Below are positions 11,764-22,917 of a stretch of 64,000 nucleotides of DNA, in pieces (the first letter of the stretch is position 1; every line of letters begins with the position of its first letter). The DNA lies in contig OZ010787.1 of NCBI GenBank assembly GCA_963932465.1, positions 13,017,284 to 13,081,283 on the forward strand. Direction: 5' to 3'. The DNA is from Maratus speciosus (Eukaryota; Arthropoda; Arachnida; Araneae; Salticidae). The notes below the pieces were generated by a model. The model did not search any database. It was not told the origin of the DNA and was given only the letters and a program-made list of their open reading frames with translations. The position numbers and the translations under genes were made by a program.

Positions 11764-12190
11764 GAGGGCTGGTCACTCAGATTCGGAATTCTCCTCCGTA
11801 ATGTTAAGTCTATGGGCATTTGATGCATTCGTATATTTAAAATATCTCCTATGGAAATTAATTTTTTTAAGTTCTATTTTTTGTGTACACTTCTTAAAAG
11901 ATGTCTCTTTTTTTCTTAGTTCTCAAAATATTTCTAAAGTATAAACGTAATTTTATATGAAGTGTTAAAATCTTACTCACAGTTCACCTGCTTTTAACAC
12001 ATAAAATATTAAATTCAGCATAGATTTTAGAAATATTTTGAAAACTAAGAAAAAAAAAAGACATCCTTTAAGAAGAGAACACAGAAAAAAGATGTCAAAA
12101 ATATGAATTTCCCGAGAAGATATTTTAAATATATGAATGCATCAAAAGCCCATTACGGTGGAGAATTCTGAAGCTGAGTGATCAGCCCTC
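11764..12190. mobile_element. TTAA-flanked foldback MITE
   Basis: TTAA at 11760-11763 and 12191-12194 bounds a 427-bp element. Its ends are GAGGGCTGGTCACTCAG on the left and GAGGGCTGATCACTCAG in reverse complement on the right. The two halves are inverted copies over roughly 190 bp each with a short unique loop near 11960-11990. A TTAA duplication is used by piggyBac and Kolobok transposases. A diverged right half of the same family is seen at about 46700-46925. It has no coding capacity. Confidence 0.8.
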
Positions 12191-12402
12191 TTAATGGGCA
12201 AAATCGGACCAAGGGGGTAGAAATAGGGAGGGGTTTGGGGAAAAACGAAAAAACCCCACAATTTCTTAATTATGATACATATCGAATCAGTTTAAAATTA
12301 TTATTACTTCTAAAAAATGGGACAAAAATTTATGCATGACACATTTTTGATAAAACTAAAAATGGGCTCAAGTGGCGCAAAAAATAGGGTGTTTGGGAAC
12401 TA

Positions 12403-12720
12403 AAAATCCATAACTTCGTCAATTCTCGAGATATCAAATCCAATTAAATTTATTATAAATTGTCTTAATATTATCTGCAACTTTTATATTGACAAGTTTT
12501 TTATAGGACCAATTCTTAATGCAAAAACAAGGTAAAAACGGAAACAAAAAGGGGACTTGAAGAAGAAAAAAATCCATAACTTCGTCAATTCACAAGATAT
12601 CAAATCCGCATTAATTTATTATATATCTTCATATTATCTACAACTTTTATGTTGACAAGTTTTTGATAGGACCAATTCTTAGAGCAAAAACAGATAAAAA
12701 ATATATAGAGGTTGGAGAAA
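12403..12720 (+). repeat. Direct duplication, about 166-bp period
   Basis: Two copies of a segment starting AAAATCCATAACTTCGTCA lie at about 12403 and 12569 and share following words (TTGACAAGTTTTT, ATAGGACCAATTCTTA). The divergence is modest. No frame is conserved, so this is a non-coding tandem duplication. Confidence 0.75.
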
Positions 12721-12729
12721 AAAATATCG

Positions 12730-14623
12730 TAGGGGTGCACAACCTTTTTCAGAGAAGGGCCACTTTAAAAAATGTGTGGGTTGTCGCCGGCCACATCAGT
12801 AACACAGAGAGAATTCTATTTCAAGGAGGTGATCTGTGGCCTATAATCAAATAAACACATGATTTCAGATGGGAGGGGAAGTTTTACCCATCTAGTTTCC
12901 TCTACCCAGTCAACATATTCATTTCGGTTGTTAAGGATATATCAACAGTGTTTATGTTTGTATATATAACAGATATAGCAAGGATTATTTTCAAGAAGTG
13001 ATAACATTGCTTGACTTTATCGGGAGAGTAAATTTTGTTTTATTAAAGGTACTAAAAAACAAACATATGCATGAAAGTGGCTAGTGCAGAAAAAAAATTG
13101 TGAACTTTATGAACGAAGAGGGAGGAGGAGCCAATCAACAAAATTTTAGATTTTTCCGCGCATGATCAACGAAAGTCGCGATTTTTCCACACCCGATCAA
13201 CGAACTTTGCTATTCTCCAGCCCCTGATCGACGAAATTCGCTATTTTCCGCGCCCGATTGTCGAAACTTGCGAATTTTTCGCAAGTGATCGACAGAATTC
13301 GCGATACTTTCGCTTCCGGCCAACGAAATTCGAGATTTTTCGGAGCCTGATCGACAAAATTCGCGATTTGTCGGCGCCCGATCAACGAAATTCGCAATTC
13401 TTAACTGCCTATGACGAAATTTGCAATTTTTTCCCGCGGCAAATTGACGAAATAAACTGACGAAACTCATGATTGTTCCGAAGCGCAGATAAACGAAATT
13501 TGCAATTTTTCCACGCATGGTCGAGAAAATTCGCGATTTTTCCGTGCCTGACCGACAAAATTCGCAGTTATTTCGTGCCGCCCGAGAAACGAAATCTGCG
13601 TTTTCCGAGCATGATCGACGAAATTTGCGATTTTTCTGCGTTTGATCGACGAAATTTGCGATTTTTTCGAACCTGATCGACGAATTTTGCGATTTTTTTC
13701 GCACCCGATCAACGAAATTCGCGATGATTTCTTGCGATAAACAGACGAAACTGGCGATTTTTCCGCAGCTAATGAACAAAATTTGCAATTTTTCCGCGCA
13801 TCATCAACGAAACTGAAGATTTTTCCATTCCCAACCAAAGATATTCACGACTTTTCCGAGCCCGATCAACGAAATTTGCAATTATTTTCCCACGGCAAAT
13901 TTAGGAAATTCGCGATTTTTTTCTCAAGACAAACTTACGAAACTCACGATTGTTCCGCAGCCGATAAACCAAATTTTCAAATCTACAAAATTCGCGATTT
14001 TTCCCTCCTGATCAACGAAATTTGTGATTTTTCCGCTCCTGATCGACAAAATTCGCGATTTTTTTCGTGCCCAACCAACGAAATTCGCGATTTTTCCGCG
14101 CCTGACCGACAAATTTTGTGATTCTTTCGCACCCGATCAAAACAGGCGAAACTGGCGTTTTTTCCGCAACCGGTGAACAAAATTTGCAATTTTTCCGCGC
14201 ATCATCAACAAAATTGACGATTTTTCCGTGCATGGTCAACAAAATTGTCGATTTTTTCGTGCCGACCAACGAAATTCACGAATTTTCTGAACCCGATTGA
14301 CAAAACTCGCGATTTTTCCTTGCCCGATCGGCGAAATTTGCGATTTTTTTCGCCCCTTATCGACAAAATTTGCGCTTTTTTTCGCGCCTTATCGACAAAA
14401 TTCGCCATTTTTCCGTGTTCGATCAGTGAAATTCGCGATTCATAACCGACTGACGAAATTTTAAATTTTCCCGCGGCAAATTGACGAAATTCGGGATTTT
14501 TTCCTGCGACCTATGGACAAAAATTGCAATTTTTTTCAGTTATAAATTGACGAAGTTCGCGGGCCACACGTTAACCCATCGCGGGCCACTTTTGGCCTGC
14601 GGGTCACAGGCTGTGCATCCCTA
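12730..14623. mobile_element. hAT-like element carrying inverted minisatellite
   Basis: The left end TAGGGGTGCACAACCTTTTT and the right end, in reverse complement TAGGGATGCACAGCCTGTGA, form a diverged inverted repeat; both continue into GGGCCAC/GTGGCCCGC words. This terminus is typical of hAT elements. No matching 8-bp duplication was found (AAATATCG against GACTATTA), so boundaries may be slightly off or the flanks mutated. The interior from 13140 to about 14560 is minisatellite on the opposite strand to arrays 1 and 2. Confidence 0.6.
13140..14560 (-). repeat. Minisatellite array, inverted orientation (array 3)
   Basis: On the minus strand the units read GATCGGGCGCGGAAAAA then CGCGAATTTCGTC, the same family as the other arrays. 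There are about 45 units of 30-35 bp. Some variants recur at larger spacing: GACGAAACTGGCGATTTTT at 13743 reappears with one or two changes near 14147, about 400 bp away. This suggests unequal exchange over multi-unit blocks. Open frames on either strand are products of the repeat. Confidence 0.85.
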
Positions 14624-14639
14624 GACTATTAAGGATGTA

Positions 14640-15095
14640 CTCAAATCCAAACTGCTTATTTTCTGGCTCATTTTTAAATTCATTTTTGTTTTCAAACGCA
14701 TTCAATTGGTATGTTCTCTTATTCAGAAACTATATAATGTGCCGTAATGGTCTATTTTTTGATAGAGGCAGACTATATTTAAAAAAAAAAAAAAAAAAAA
14801 ATGATGTCAAGGTGGGCATTTTGAACCGAATTTCTCGAAGCGATTGCGTGTTGGAAGCGAAAAATATGGTCCTACTGAGATAATAACTCTTTATAAATCG
14901 AGCTCTAATTAATTGAACAAAAAAAAAAAAAAAAAAAAAAAAACATAGGTCGCTCATAAATGTCTTAAAAATCACGTCAGCAAGTTTCATGTTTTTACCT
15001 TTAAAAATGAATCTGAAAATGTGCCAGAAAATTTCGAGTTGTTGAGCACGGAAAAATATTTTTTGAATACTGCCTCTGATAAAACCACCTCTTAT
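14640..15095. repeat. Unclassified dispersed repeat, copy 1 of 3
   Basis: This shares ordered short matches with 47720-48420 and 56800-57190: TTCTTATTCAGAAACTAT, a TTTTTGATA-AGGCA word and GAGTTGTTGAGCA. No terminal repeats or frames were recognised. It is interrupted by two A-runs (14780-14802 and 14921-14943). Confidence 0.5.
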
Positions 15096-15959
15096 ATCAA
15101 GATAAAATTGAAAACTCGTCAAAAGCGGACAGATAAAATTGTTAAAATGTGTTTATCTCTAATCATGGTTTAGTTTCTGTTGGGTGCAATTAGTACGTAA
15201 CTTCGAAATCTACCTGCTCCTGTAGGCCGAGCCAGCAGGGATTTTTTTTTAACTGTTGGTGAAATATAATAGTGATGCAACGAACAATGGTTTAGCCGAA
15301 TAACCGAATAGGAGGCCGGAGTTTTAAAGCATTATTTTCTTCTGAAAAAATATTCGGCTATGCTCGGCCTAAAAATTGCCTCAAAAAGATAATTCGCCCC
15401 CCCCCCCTCCCCCGAAAAAAAAATTCTTAGCAAAAGTTCTTTCTCGGGTACTGTCTAGTCACAGTTTAGTAGATATGTATGTTGTTGTTACATTTTTAAA
15501 TAATGACAAAATTTTAAAAGTACTAAAAAATATAAATTTCACCTTTCAGATGAAAAAATAAAAAATCTTAATACAGGGTTCGCACAGACTCCTTAGACTC
15601 CTTGGAAACTCCTTAGAAATGAAAACATTCCCAAGTAGTACTTAGAACTATTTAAGCAAACCACTCCTTAGAAACTCTTTAAATTGTATTGCGGCTTCGG
15701 ACGCAAGCGATATTGCTGCCGAGGGAAAAAAAAATCGTGATTGTAAAACGCACGGTAAATCCTTTATTGCCCGTCATTTATCTGAAGAACAGCGTTGATT
15801 GGTTAGGATAATCTTATAGCAGAGCTCCCACTAGGTCCGTTTTTCAATTATTAGGTCCGTAAAGTCCGTTTTTCAACACTGTTAACCAATCTTTATTTTA
15901 AATTTTATCGATGTTTGGCATCTAGCCAAGAATCTCGGAAAAATCGCATTTTTCGCAGA

Positions 15960-17940
15960 TGTGCCCCCCAAAATACCGTCAAATTTCGTCAATCGATCGC
16001 GGAAAAAGTTCATAAATTTTGTCAAAGGATCGTGAAAAAACGTGGATTTCTCCAACAGATCGCGGAAAAACGCGAATTTACTCAAAGGATCGCGAAAAAA
16101 CGGGAATTTCGTTAAAAGATCGAGAAAAAAAGCGGATTTCCTCAAAAGATCGCAAAAAACACGCGAATTTCCCCAAAAGATTGCGAAAAACACGCAAATT
16201 TTGTCAAAGGATCGCGAAAAACACGTGGTTTCCATCAAAAGATTGCGAAAAAAACATCAATTTCGTCAAATGATCGAGAAAAAAAGCAGATATCCTCAAA
16301 AGATCGCAAAAAACACGCGAATTTCCCCAAAAGGTTGCGAAAAACACGCGAATTTTGTCAAAAGATCGCGGAAAACACGCGAATTTTGTCAAAGGATCGC
16401 GAAAAACACGTGGTTTCCATCAAAAGATTGCGAAAAAAACGTCAATTTCGTCAAATGATAGAAATAAACGCGAATTCCATCATTAAAAAAACGCGAATTT
16501 CTCTCAGAAGATTGCGAAAAAAGCGTGAATTTCCCCCCAGAAGATCGCGAAAAAATGCGAATTTCCTCAAAAGATCGCGAAAAAATGCGGATTTTATCAA
16601 AAAATCGCGAAACACACGCGAATTTCCTCAAAAAATCGCTAAAAACATGCGAATTTTCTTTAAGGATCGCGAAAAACACGCGAATTTCCTTAAAGAAACG
16701 CGAAAAACACGCAGTTTCCATCAAAAGATCGCGGGAAAAACGTCAGTTTCGTCAAACGATCGAAATAAAACGTGAATTCTGTTAAAAGATCGCGAAAAAA
16801 AACGCGAAATTCTCCCAGAAAATAGCGAAAAAACGCGAATTCTTTCCAGAAGATCGCGAAAACATGCGAATTTTCTCAAAAGATCGCAAAAAACACGCGA
16901 ATTTCATCAAAGGGACTTGAAAATCAAGCGGTTTCCATCAAAAAATCGCGAGAAACATGCGAATTTCACTTAACGATCGCGAAAAACACGCGGATTTCCT
17001 TAAAGGATCGTGAAAAACACGCGGTTTCCATCAAAAGATCGCGGAAAAAACGTCAGTTTCGTCAAACGGTCGAAATAAAACGCGAATTCTATTAAATGAT
17101 CGCGAAAAAACGCGAATTTCTCCCAGGAAATAGCGAAAAAACGCGAATTTCTTCCAGAAGATCGCGAAAAAATGCGAATTTCCTTTAAGGATCGCTAAAA
17201 ACATGCGAATTTCCTTAAAGGATCGCGAAAAACACGCGAATTTCGTCATAGGATCGCGAAAAACACGCGAATTCCATTAAAAGACCGCGAATTTCTCCCA
17301 GAAGATCGCGATTCCCCCCCCCCCCCTCTTCCCACAGAGGATCACGAAAGAACGCGAATTTCCCCCAGAAGATCGCGAAAAATGCGGATCTCCTCAAAAA
17401 ATCGCAAAAAACACGCGAATTTCCTCGAAAGATCGCGAAAAACACTCGAATTTCTTCAAAGAATCGCGAGAAACACGCGGTTTCTATCAAAAGATCACGA
17501 AAAAAATGTCAGCTTCGTCAAACGATCGATAAAAAACGTTAATTCCATTAAAAGATCGCGAAAAAACGCGAATTTCCGCCATAAGATCGCGAAAAAAAAA
17601 CGCGAATTTCCCCCAGAAAATCGCTAAAAAAAACCCCGCAAACTTCCCTCAGAAAATCGCGAAAAACTTGGATCGAAATAAAATGCGAATTTCATTAAAA
17701 GATCGCGAAAAAACGCGAATTTCCCCCAGAAGATCGCCAATAACACGCAAATTTCTTTAAAAGATCGCGAAAAATGCGAATTTCCTCAAAAAATCGCAAA
17801 AAACACCAGTTTCGTCAAACGATCGAAATAAAATGCGAATTCCATTAAAATAGCGTGAAAAAACGCGAATTTCTCCCCCGGAAGATCGCGAAAAAAACGC
17901 GAATTTCGTCAAAGGATCGCGAAATACACGCGAATTTCGT
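15960..17940 (+). repeat. ~30-32-bp minisatellite with ~300-bp higher-order period
   Basis: About 60 units of the pattern AAGATCGCGAAAAA, then CACGCGAATTTCCTCA. A distinctive variant, TTTCGTCAAACGATCGAAAT, recurs near 16447, 16747, 17057, 17514 and 17811, i.e. spacings of about 300, 310, 457 and 297 bp, so a roughly ten-unit block is itself repeated. A C-run with CTCTTCCCACAG interrupts the array near 17313-17337. Long spurious frames occur on both strands. Confidence 0.88.
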
Positions 17941-18350
17941 AAGTTTCGCCTTCAAAAAAATCGATTACTGCTGTTCTAAAAGAATAAATTCAAAACTTGT
18001 TTTTTTTTTTTTTTCTTGTATGTTGCATTTAGCATTCTTTTTTTTTTACCGTTTAAAATTTTCTTTAAGATGTATCATGTATGTGATATACATAATAAGT
18101 TTTTGGGGTTTGACTAATCTCTGTTTATATGACCATTGGTCGCTGCGTAAAAAAGTTTGTCTTTTTTGTATTTAAACTTACGAAATCAGTAAGCAATATA
18201 TTGTGAATACTGTGCAATTTCAGCACTAACAATTAGATTCTAATAGAGTAAAATTTGTTTTTGTCTCCAAATTGGGTATTAAAAATTGGAGTGTGCATAC
18301 CACATAACGATGCAGCACATAAAAGCAACAACAACAACAAATAATGGCAA
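17941..18350. other. AT-rich filler inside hAT-like element
   Basis: T-runs and low-complexity sequence with an ACAACAACAACAACA microsatellite near 18329. No gene is seen. Confidence 0.5.
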
Positions 18351-18845
18351 ATCCTTAAAATCTTTTGGACTCCTTAGATTTTTTCGGTACTCCTTGGATT
18401 TTTTTTTCCCAGCTCTGTATGAACCCTGCTTAATATCTTAAGAAAAATAACTGACAGAAAGGAATATCTTCTAAAATGGTGGAAATAAATCAAACTGTAG
18501 ACTTTATAAAGCTCACAATTAACACAAAAACCATGTTTGTTTTGTATTGCTTTTAGCTATGTCATCTGACAGCACTATTCAGAAGTGTATAATGAATGTT
18601 TTCAGATTTAGACGAAGGAAATACCTGTAAGGAAAATAAATTTCAAAATATTGACTATTTAGTATCTTAGGTACTGTATCGTTACAATTTAATAGATATT
18701 ATGTATGTTGTCAAAAACGAGTAAATCTATGTACTCATACCGAATTGAGTATGTTTGTATCAAAAATGAACATGTGTTTTCTCAATTTCGAAACATCACA
18801 TGTTACCAAACACAAACAAAACGATAATTTTGTACCATGTAATGG

Positions 18846-19520
18846 TTTATTAGGGTTCCGTACTTAAAAAGTAAAAACGGAACCATTATAAGATCACTCT
18901 TGTGTCTGTCTGTCTGTCACAGCCATTTTACTCGTAAACTATGGAACATAAAGACTGTTGACCCGCATATTTTCAGATTATTAAACATTTATAAATATAT
19001 TTAGTAAAAATGTATAGGGGCAAATTAAGTTGTTTGAAAAAAAAAATCTTTTCTTTGTATATCATCATCATGTGAAAGCTTTAGTAATGCTGAATTCAAA
19101 AATACATTTCTTTTAATTTTAGATATTACCTTTTCAAAGATATCATCGAAAATATAGTGCAAAAATATGTTTCCCCCCATCTAATTCCGAATCTACTGAA
19201 ACTAAAATTACAAAAAGTTAGAGGTAGTAGATGTTAATTTAAGCCTTGCAGGAAAATTATAGCGATTACCCTAGGACACATAGTTTTTGAGAAAATCGCA
19301 TTTTTCCGTTACACACAAATTTCGATTTAAGGACATTCAGCAAAAGTGTTGAGCAGCGCTGGAGGTACCTATCGTAGCAGAAGTATAAAAACATTGTTGA
19401 TCATGATTTTCGAAACAAATCGTCAGTAAATAGCCGAGATATTAGCCCTAAAGATATGGACGGTTCGGACATACATAATGACAGGGGCGGCGTACTCTAT
19501 GTACCATCGGCTTTTAAAAC
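18846..19520. repeat. GGGTTCCGTA-type dispersed repeat
   Basis: This begins with a hairpin in which GGGTTCCGT (18853) faces ACGGAACC about 20 bases later, followed by TGTCTGTCTGTCTGTC. The same opening is common in repeats of several arthropod genomes. Its right end is not identified; I set it loosely where recognisable words end. No coding capacity. Confidence 0.4.
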
Positions 19521-20352
19521 CTAGATGACAACTTTTAATGATATGTGTGTGTAATGCACTGGCCGGCAGCAGTATAAAAGCAATACGTCAAATTGTTAAA
19601 AACAGACTAATTCAAGGTGTCACAGGACTCTTAAAGCTTCAAAAGAAATTTTAATTTTTTTAGATGTTAATCCTCCATCTTTTTTTAACACTTTAATATA
19701 ATTGTTTCCTTCAAATTCTCATTAGAATAGAAGTTATGGCTTTTAGAATTATACCCGCTCATTAGCTTAAGCGGCATTTTCGAAACTTTTAAGTCATTTT
19801 TCTCCAAATGACTTTTTTGGGTATAACGCGCACGATATCTCATTAACTTTTGTATAATTTTTCATGAAATTTTCAAAACATACGTTTCATGTTAATCTGT
19901 ATAAACTGAACCTAAAATTTCCTTTTTATTGTTCAAAAAAATATTTTTTAAAGTGATTATGTTGTTGAAATTTTCAAAATTTTCTATTAGCTAAATACAA
20001 CTTTGTATTAAAAATATAAAAATTCTTTAAATACAAATTTATTTAGGTTCAGGGTAATTATTATAATATGAAGCATAAGTAGGCACCAACATTTTTATTT
20101 TAGTTGCAATATTTGTTTTCTAATCGTGCGAGTAAGTTGTTATACCAATTTTCTGCTTGTCAAATGTCTGACTGTTTGGAGTACCCAGTAAATGCTAATT
20201 CTGCATCTTGCTACTTTTTTAAATACATAAAATGAAAGAACATACTTTCATCTCAATAAAAATTGTGTTTTAAAATCATATACATTTTAAGATATTAAAT
20301 GTTGAAAATGGTCTCTTTTTTCCATTTTTTCCAATTTTTGATATCCCTGAGA
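19521..20352. other. AT-rich stretch, nothing recognised
   Basis: No frame, terminal repeat or tandem structure could be supported in this stretch. Confidence 0.5.
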
Positions 20353-21660
20353 TAGAGGTCTGCACGGGCTGACATTTCCAGGCCCGGGCCCGGCCCGAGT
20401 CATAGAGAAAAAAATTCGGCCCGAGCCCGGCCCGAGTGAATTTTTACAAAAAATTGATTTTTACGTCGAATTGGTTAAAAATTTGTCTCGTTCGAGGAGT
20501 TCTGACCAAAAATATTTATCTTAAATTTTTTTTTCAGGTGTATAATTTTCATTTTTCTAGAAGTGCCATAGGCTGCAATATTTATTTTTTTTAATGAATC
20601 TCTATTTCTTGTATAAAAGTTTTAGTTATCATTAATATTGTTAATAAATATTCCATGTATAGAAGTGTTAAAAATCTGAAAAATGCTATACAGTAAAATC
20701 TTCTAAGACGGAATTGCATAGAAAAGAAAAAAAATGCGTTATAGACAAGTACCCGTTTTAGCAAGTGTAAATGTATTAAATATTCTTTTCTTGCTTATTA
20801 GTATATTCATTTTGCATGGATCAACACGTTTTTCAGTTTAAAACAGGGTTCCGTCATAGGCAGGTTTCCTTTTCACACATTTTACTACTTTTTAATTTAG
20901 GTATATCAGACCTGCCAACTGCTACGAAAAAATCGTAGTTGCTATGATTTGGACCTATAAACTACGATGCTACGAAAATCGGTCTTAAACTACGATTTTT
21001 TGAAAAAACACACAAATGCATTTTTTTGTTTCTAGTTGCGATTTTTATCCCACGCAGCATATTTTTCAGTTCTGTTCCGAAATTTCCAAAATTTCAAAGT
21101 ATTCATTTCCGAAAGTTTAAAAAAATTGGCCATTCGCCCGAAAATTCGGACATTAAAAAATGCTCATGGGGGAAAAAAAAAAAAAAAAATCGGGGCTACA
21201 AAACAAACTTTTTAACATAAAACTCTCTTTATGTATATTATCAACGAGTAAATCACGTTTCTGTAAATATTTATAGTACATTCCCTTCCTTACAAACAGG
21301 GGTGCTATTTTAAGAATCTCTGGAGGGAGGGGTGTGTTCTTTGAGGGGCAAGGTTTGAAATAGTGTGCCAAATCGCATGATTTGCGCACTGAAAAGGAAA
21401 GTCCTACATAACGAAAAATGTTGTGCAGTATTTCCCCCTGTAAATTCTTCCACAGACCTATGATTCTTCTGCAAGTATATTTTGAAATTTCTTGGAAGTT
21501 CGCAATTTTTTTTTTCTAGCAGAATAAAGGAATTTCCACAATTGGGTAAAAATTGGGAATATCCTGAAACAATCGTGGGCAGGGGCAGATTTATTAAGTG
21601 AGGGGCCCCTCTCACTGGAACTTTTTGGGGGCCCTTCCATCTTGAAAAATTGGATATATT

Positions 21661-22917
21661 TATACTAATATATACTAATAAAAGAAAATTTCGCTTTGTG
21701 TGTGTGTATTCGCGATGGCTAGCGAAATCTACCGCACATACAAAGCGGAAAAGTTTTGTGAAAGTAGTCCAAGGCTTCTCCTGATACATCTGAGACTCAT
21801 AATTCTAAATATCTACTTATAAGCTGAGTTATTCATTAACAATCGCAACGCACTCTCATTAAAAACTCATCTCGATTAACGAGCTGGAAAAAGCAAGCCT
21901 TATTTACGCATCATGAGAAAATGAACATCGAAAAGAAGGAATTCCAGGGGGGGGGGGGGATATTGTCATATTAACTTACATCTATATTAACTTACATCTC
22001 ATATTAACGTACATCTGCCCAGCCGCTTACTAAAGTTCAAACCGGAAGACATATTCTAAAAGATCTTACCCTTACGTCTCAAATCCCGTAATCATTTTTT
22101 TTTTTTTTAAACATCGCAGTTAACCCTTTGAAAAAAAAATTCAAAGAGGGTCGTTTTTCAAAAAAAAAAAAAAAAAAAAAAGTTTCTCCCTTATGGCAAC
22201 GTCCCTCCAGGGTGCAATTTTAGAGGTACCGACAAACCAAAAAATATGTTCTTAAAGATAAAATCTTTTTCTAATCGATGGTGCAATCGGTTTTAAAAAT
22301 ATGAATTTTAACCCTTTCAAGTAACCGGCAAACTCGGGTCACTTCGTGCCTCACGGAGACGATATTTTTTGCATTCTAAAAGTAACTAAACATCCGTATG
22401 TATTTTAACACAGTCTTTTTAGAGAATCTCAATAGACTAGATTTAGATTACCTACAAAAATTATGAAACGTTCGGAAGGGTAGAAATATTTTTTACAAAA
22501 TAAAATGGTGTGAAAATTTAGGCGAAATCTGTAGAAACTTTAGTGTTTCGTCGCGGTTTCGCCCCTCCAGGGTGCAATTTTAGAGGTACTGACGAAGCAA
22601 AAATATGTTCTTAAAGCTGAAACCTTCTAATCTGTAATGTAATCGGTAAAAATAAAATGTGTGAAAAGTTCGATGAAATCAGTAAAAACCTGAGTATTTC
22701 GTTGCGGTTTCGCTCGCTTTTGTTAAGCATAGACTCCAAAAAATCTAATTACGCAGAAAATAAAATACCAAACAGCATGTACTTTTAATTCAATATTTTT
22801 TCATTTAAAAATATAAATTCAGGCAAAATAGAGTTAAAGATATAAAGTCATACAAATTTGAGGTTCATTTAAGAGTCATTCATCACGGGTCCGGGCAATG
22901 CCGGGCGTGTCAGCTAG
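21661..22917 (+). mobile_element. Helitron-like non-autonomous element 1
   Basis: The 5' end TATACTAATAAAAGAAA and the 3' end with a small GC hairpin (CCGGGCAATGCCGGGC) followed by CAGCTAG then T have the form of Helitron ends (CTRR terminus, hairpin just inside, no target duplication). Inside, a segment starting CCTCCAGGGTGCAATTTT appears twice (about 22204 and 22563) as a diverged direct repeat. It has no Rep/helicase frame. Confidence 0.75.

Larger units (their letters stand above)
15574..18428. mobile_element. CAGGGTTC-type hAT-like element with large array
   Basis: The ends are CAGGGTTCGCACAGACTCC on the left and CAGGGTTCATACAGAGCTGG in reverse complement on the right. CTTAATA is directly repeated at 15567-15573 and 18429-18435. 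Both subterminal regions carry repeated ACTCCTTAGA/ACTCCTTGGA words. The comparison with the uninterrupted relative at 41613-43028 independently shows that this piece is an insertion. The interior is dominated by a ~2-kb minisatellite. There is no transposase. Confidence 0.75.
15271..18700. mobile_element. GCCGAATA-type hAT-like element split by insertion
   Basis: The start TGATGCAACGAACAATGG and the following TTAGCCGAATAACCGAATA match the reverse complement of the right end of the intact copy at 41613-43028. Homology to that copy resumes after 18429 (CTTAATATCTTAAGAAAAA, then AAAATGGTGGAAA, then TTCAGATTTAGACGAAGG). The element is interrupted by 15574-18428. The far end is not clean; similarity fades near 18700. 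Confidence 0.6.

Noticed and set aside
13210..13788. 192-codon open frame in the minus strand of the minisatellite (and similar frames at 16042-16458, 16335-16775)
   Set aside because: The translation simply repeats the satellite unit, overlapping frames are open on both strands, and no known domain is present.
15960..17940. Regularly spaced ~30-bp repeats resembling a CRISPR array
   Set aside because: Units are contiguous with no unique spacers, the genome is clearly eukaryotic, and the array lies inside a transposon.
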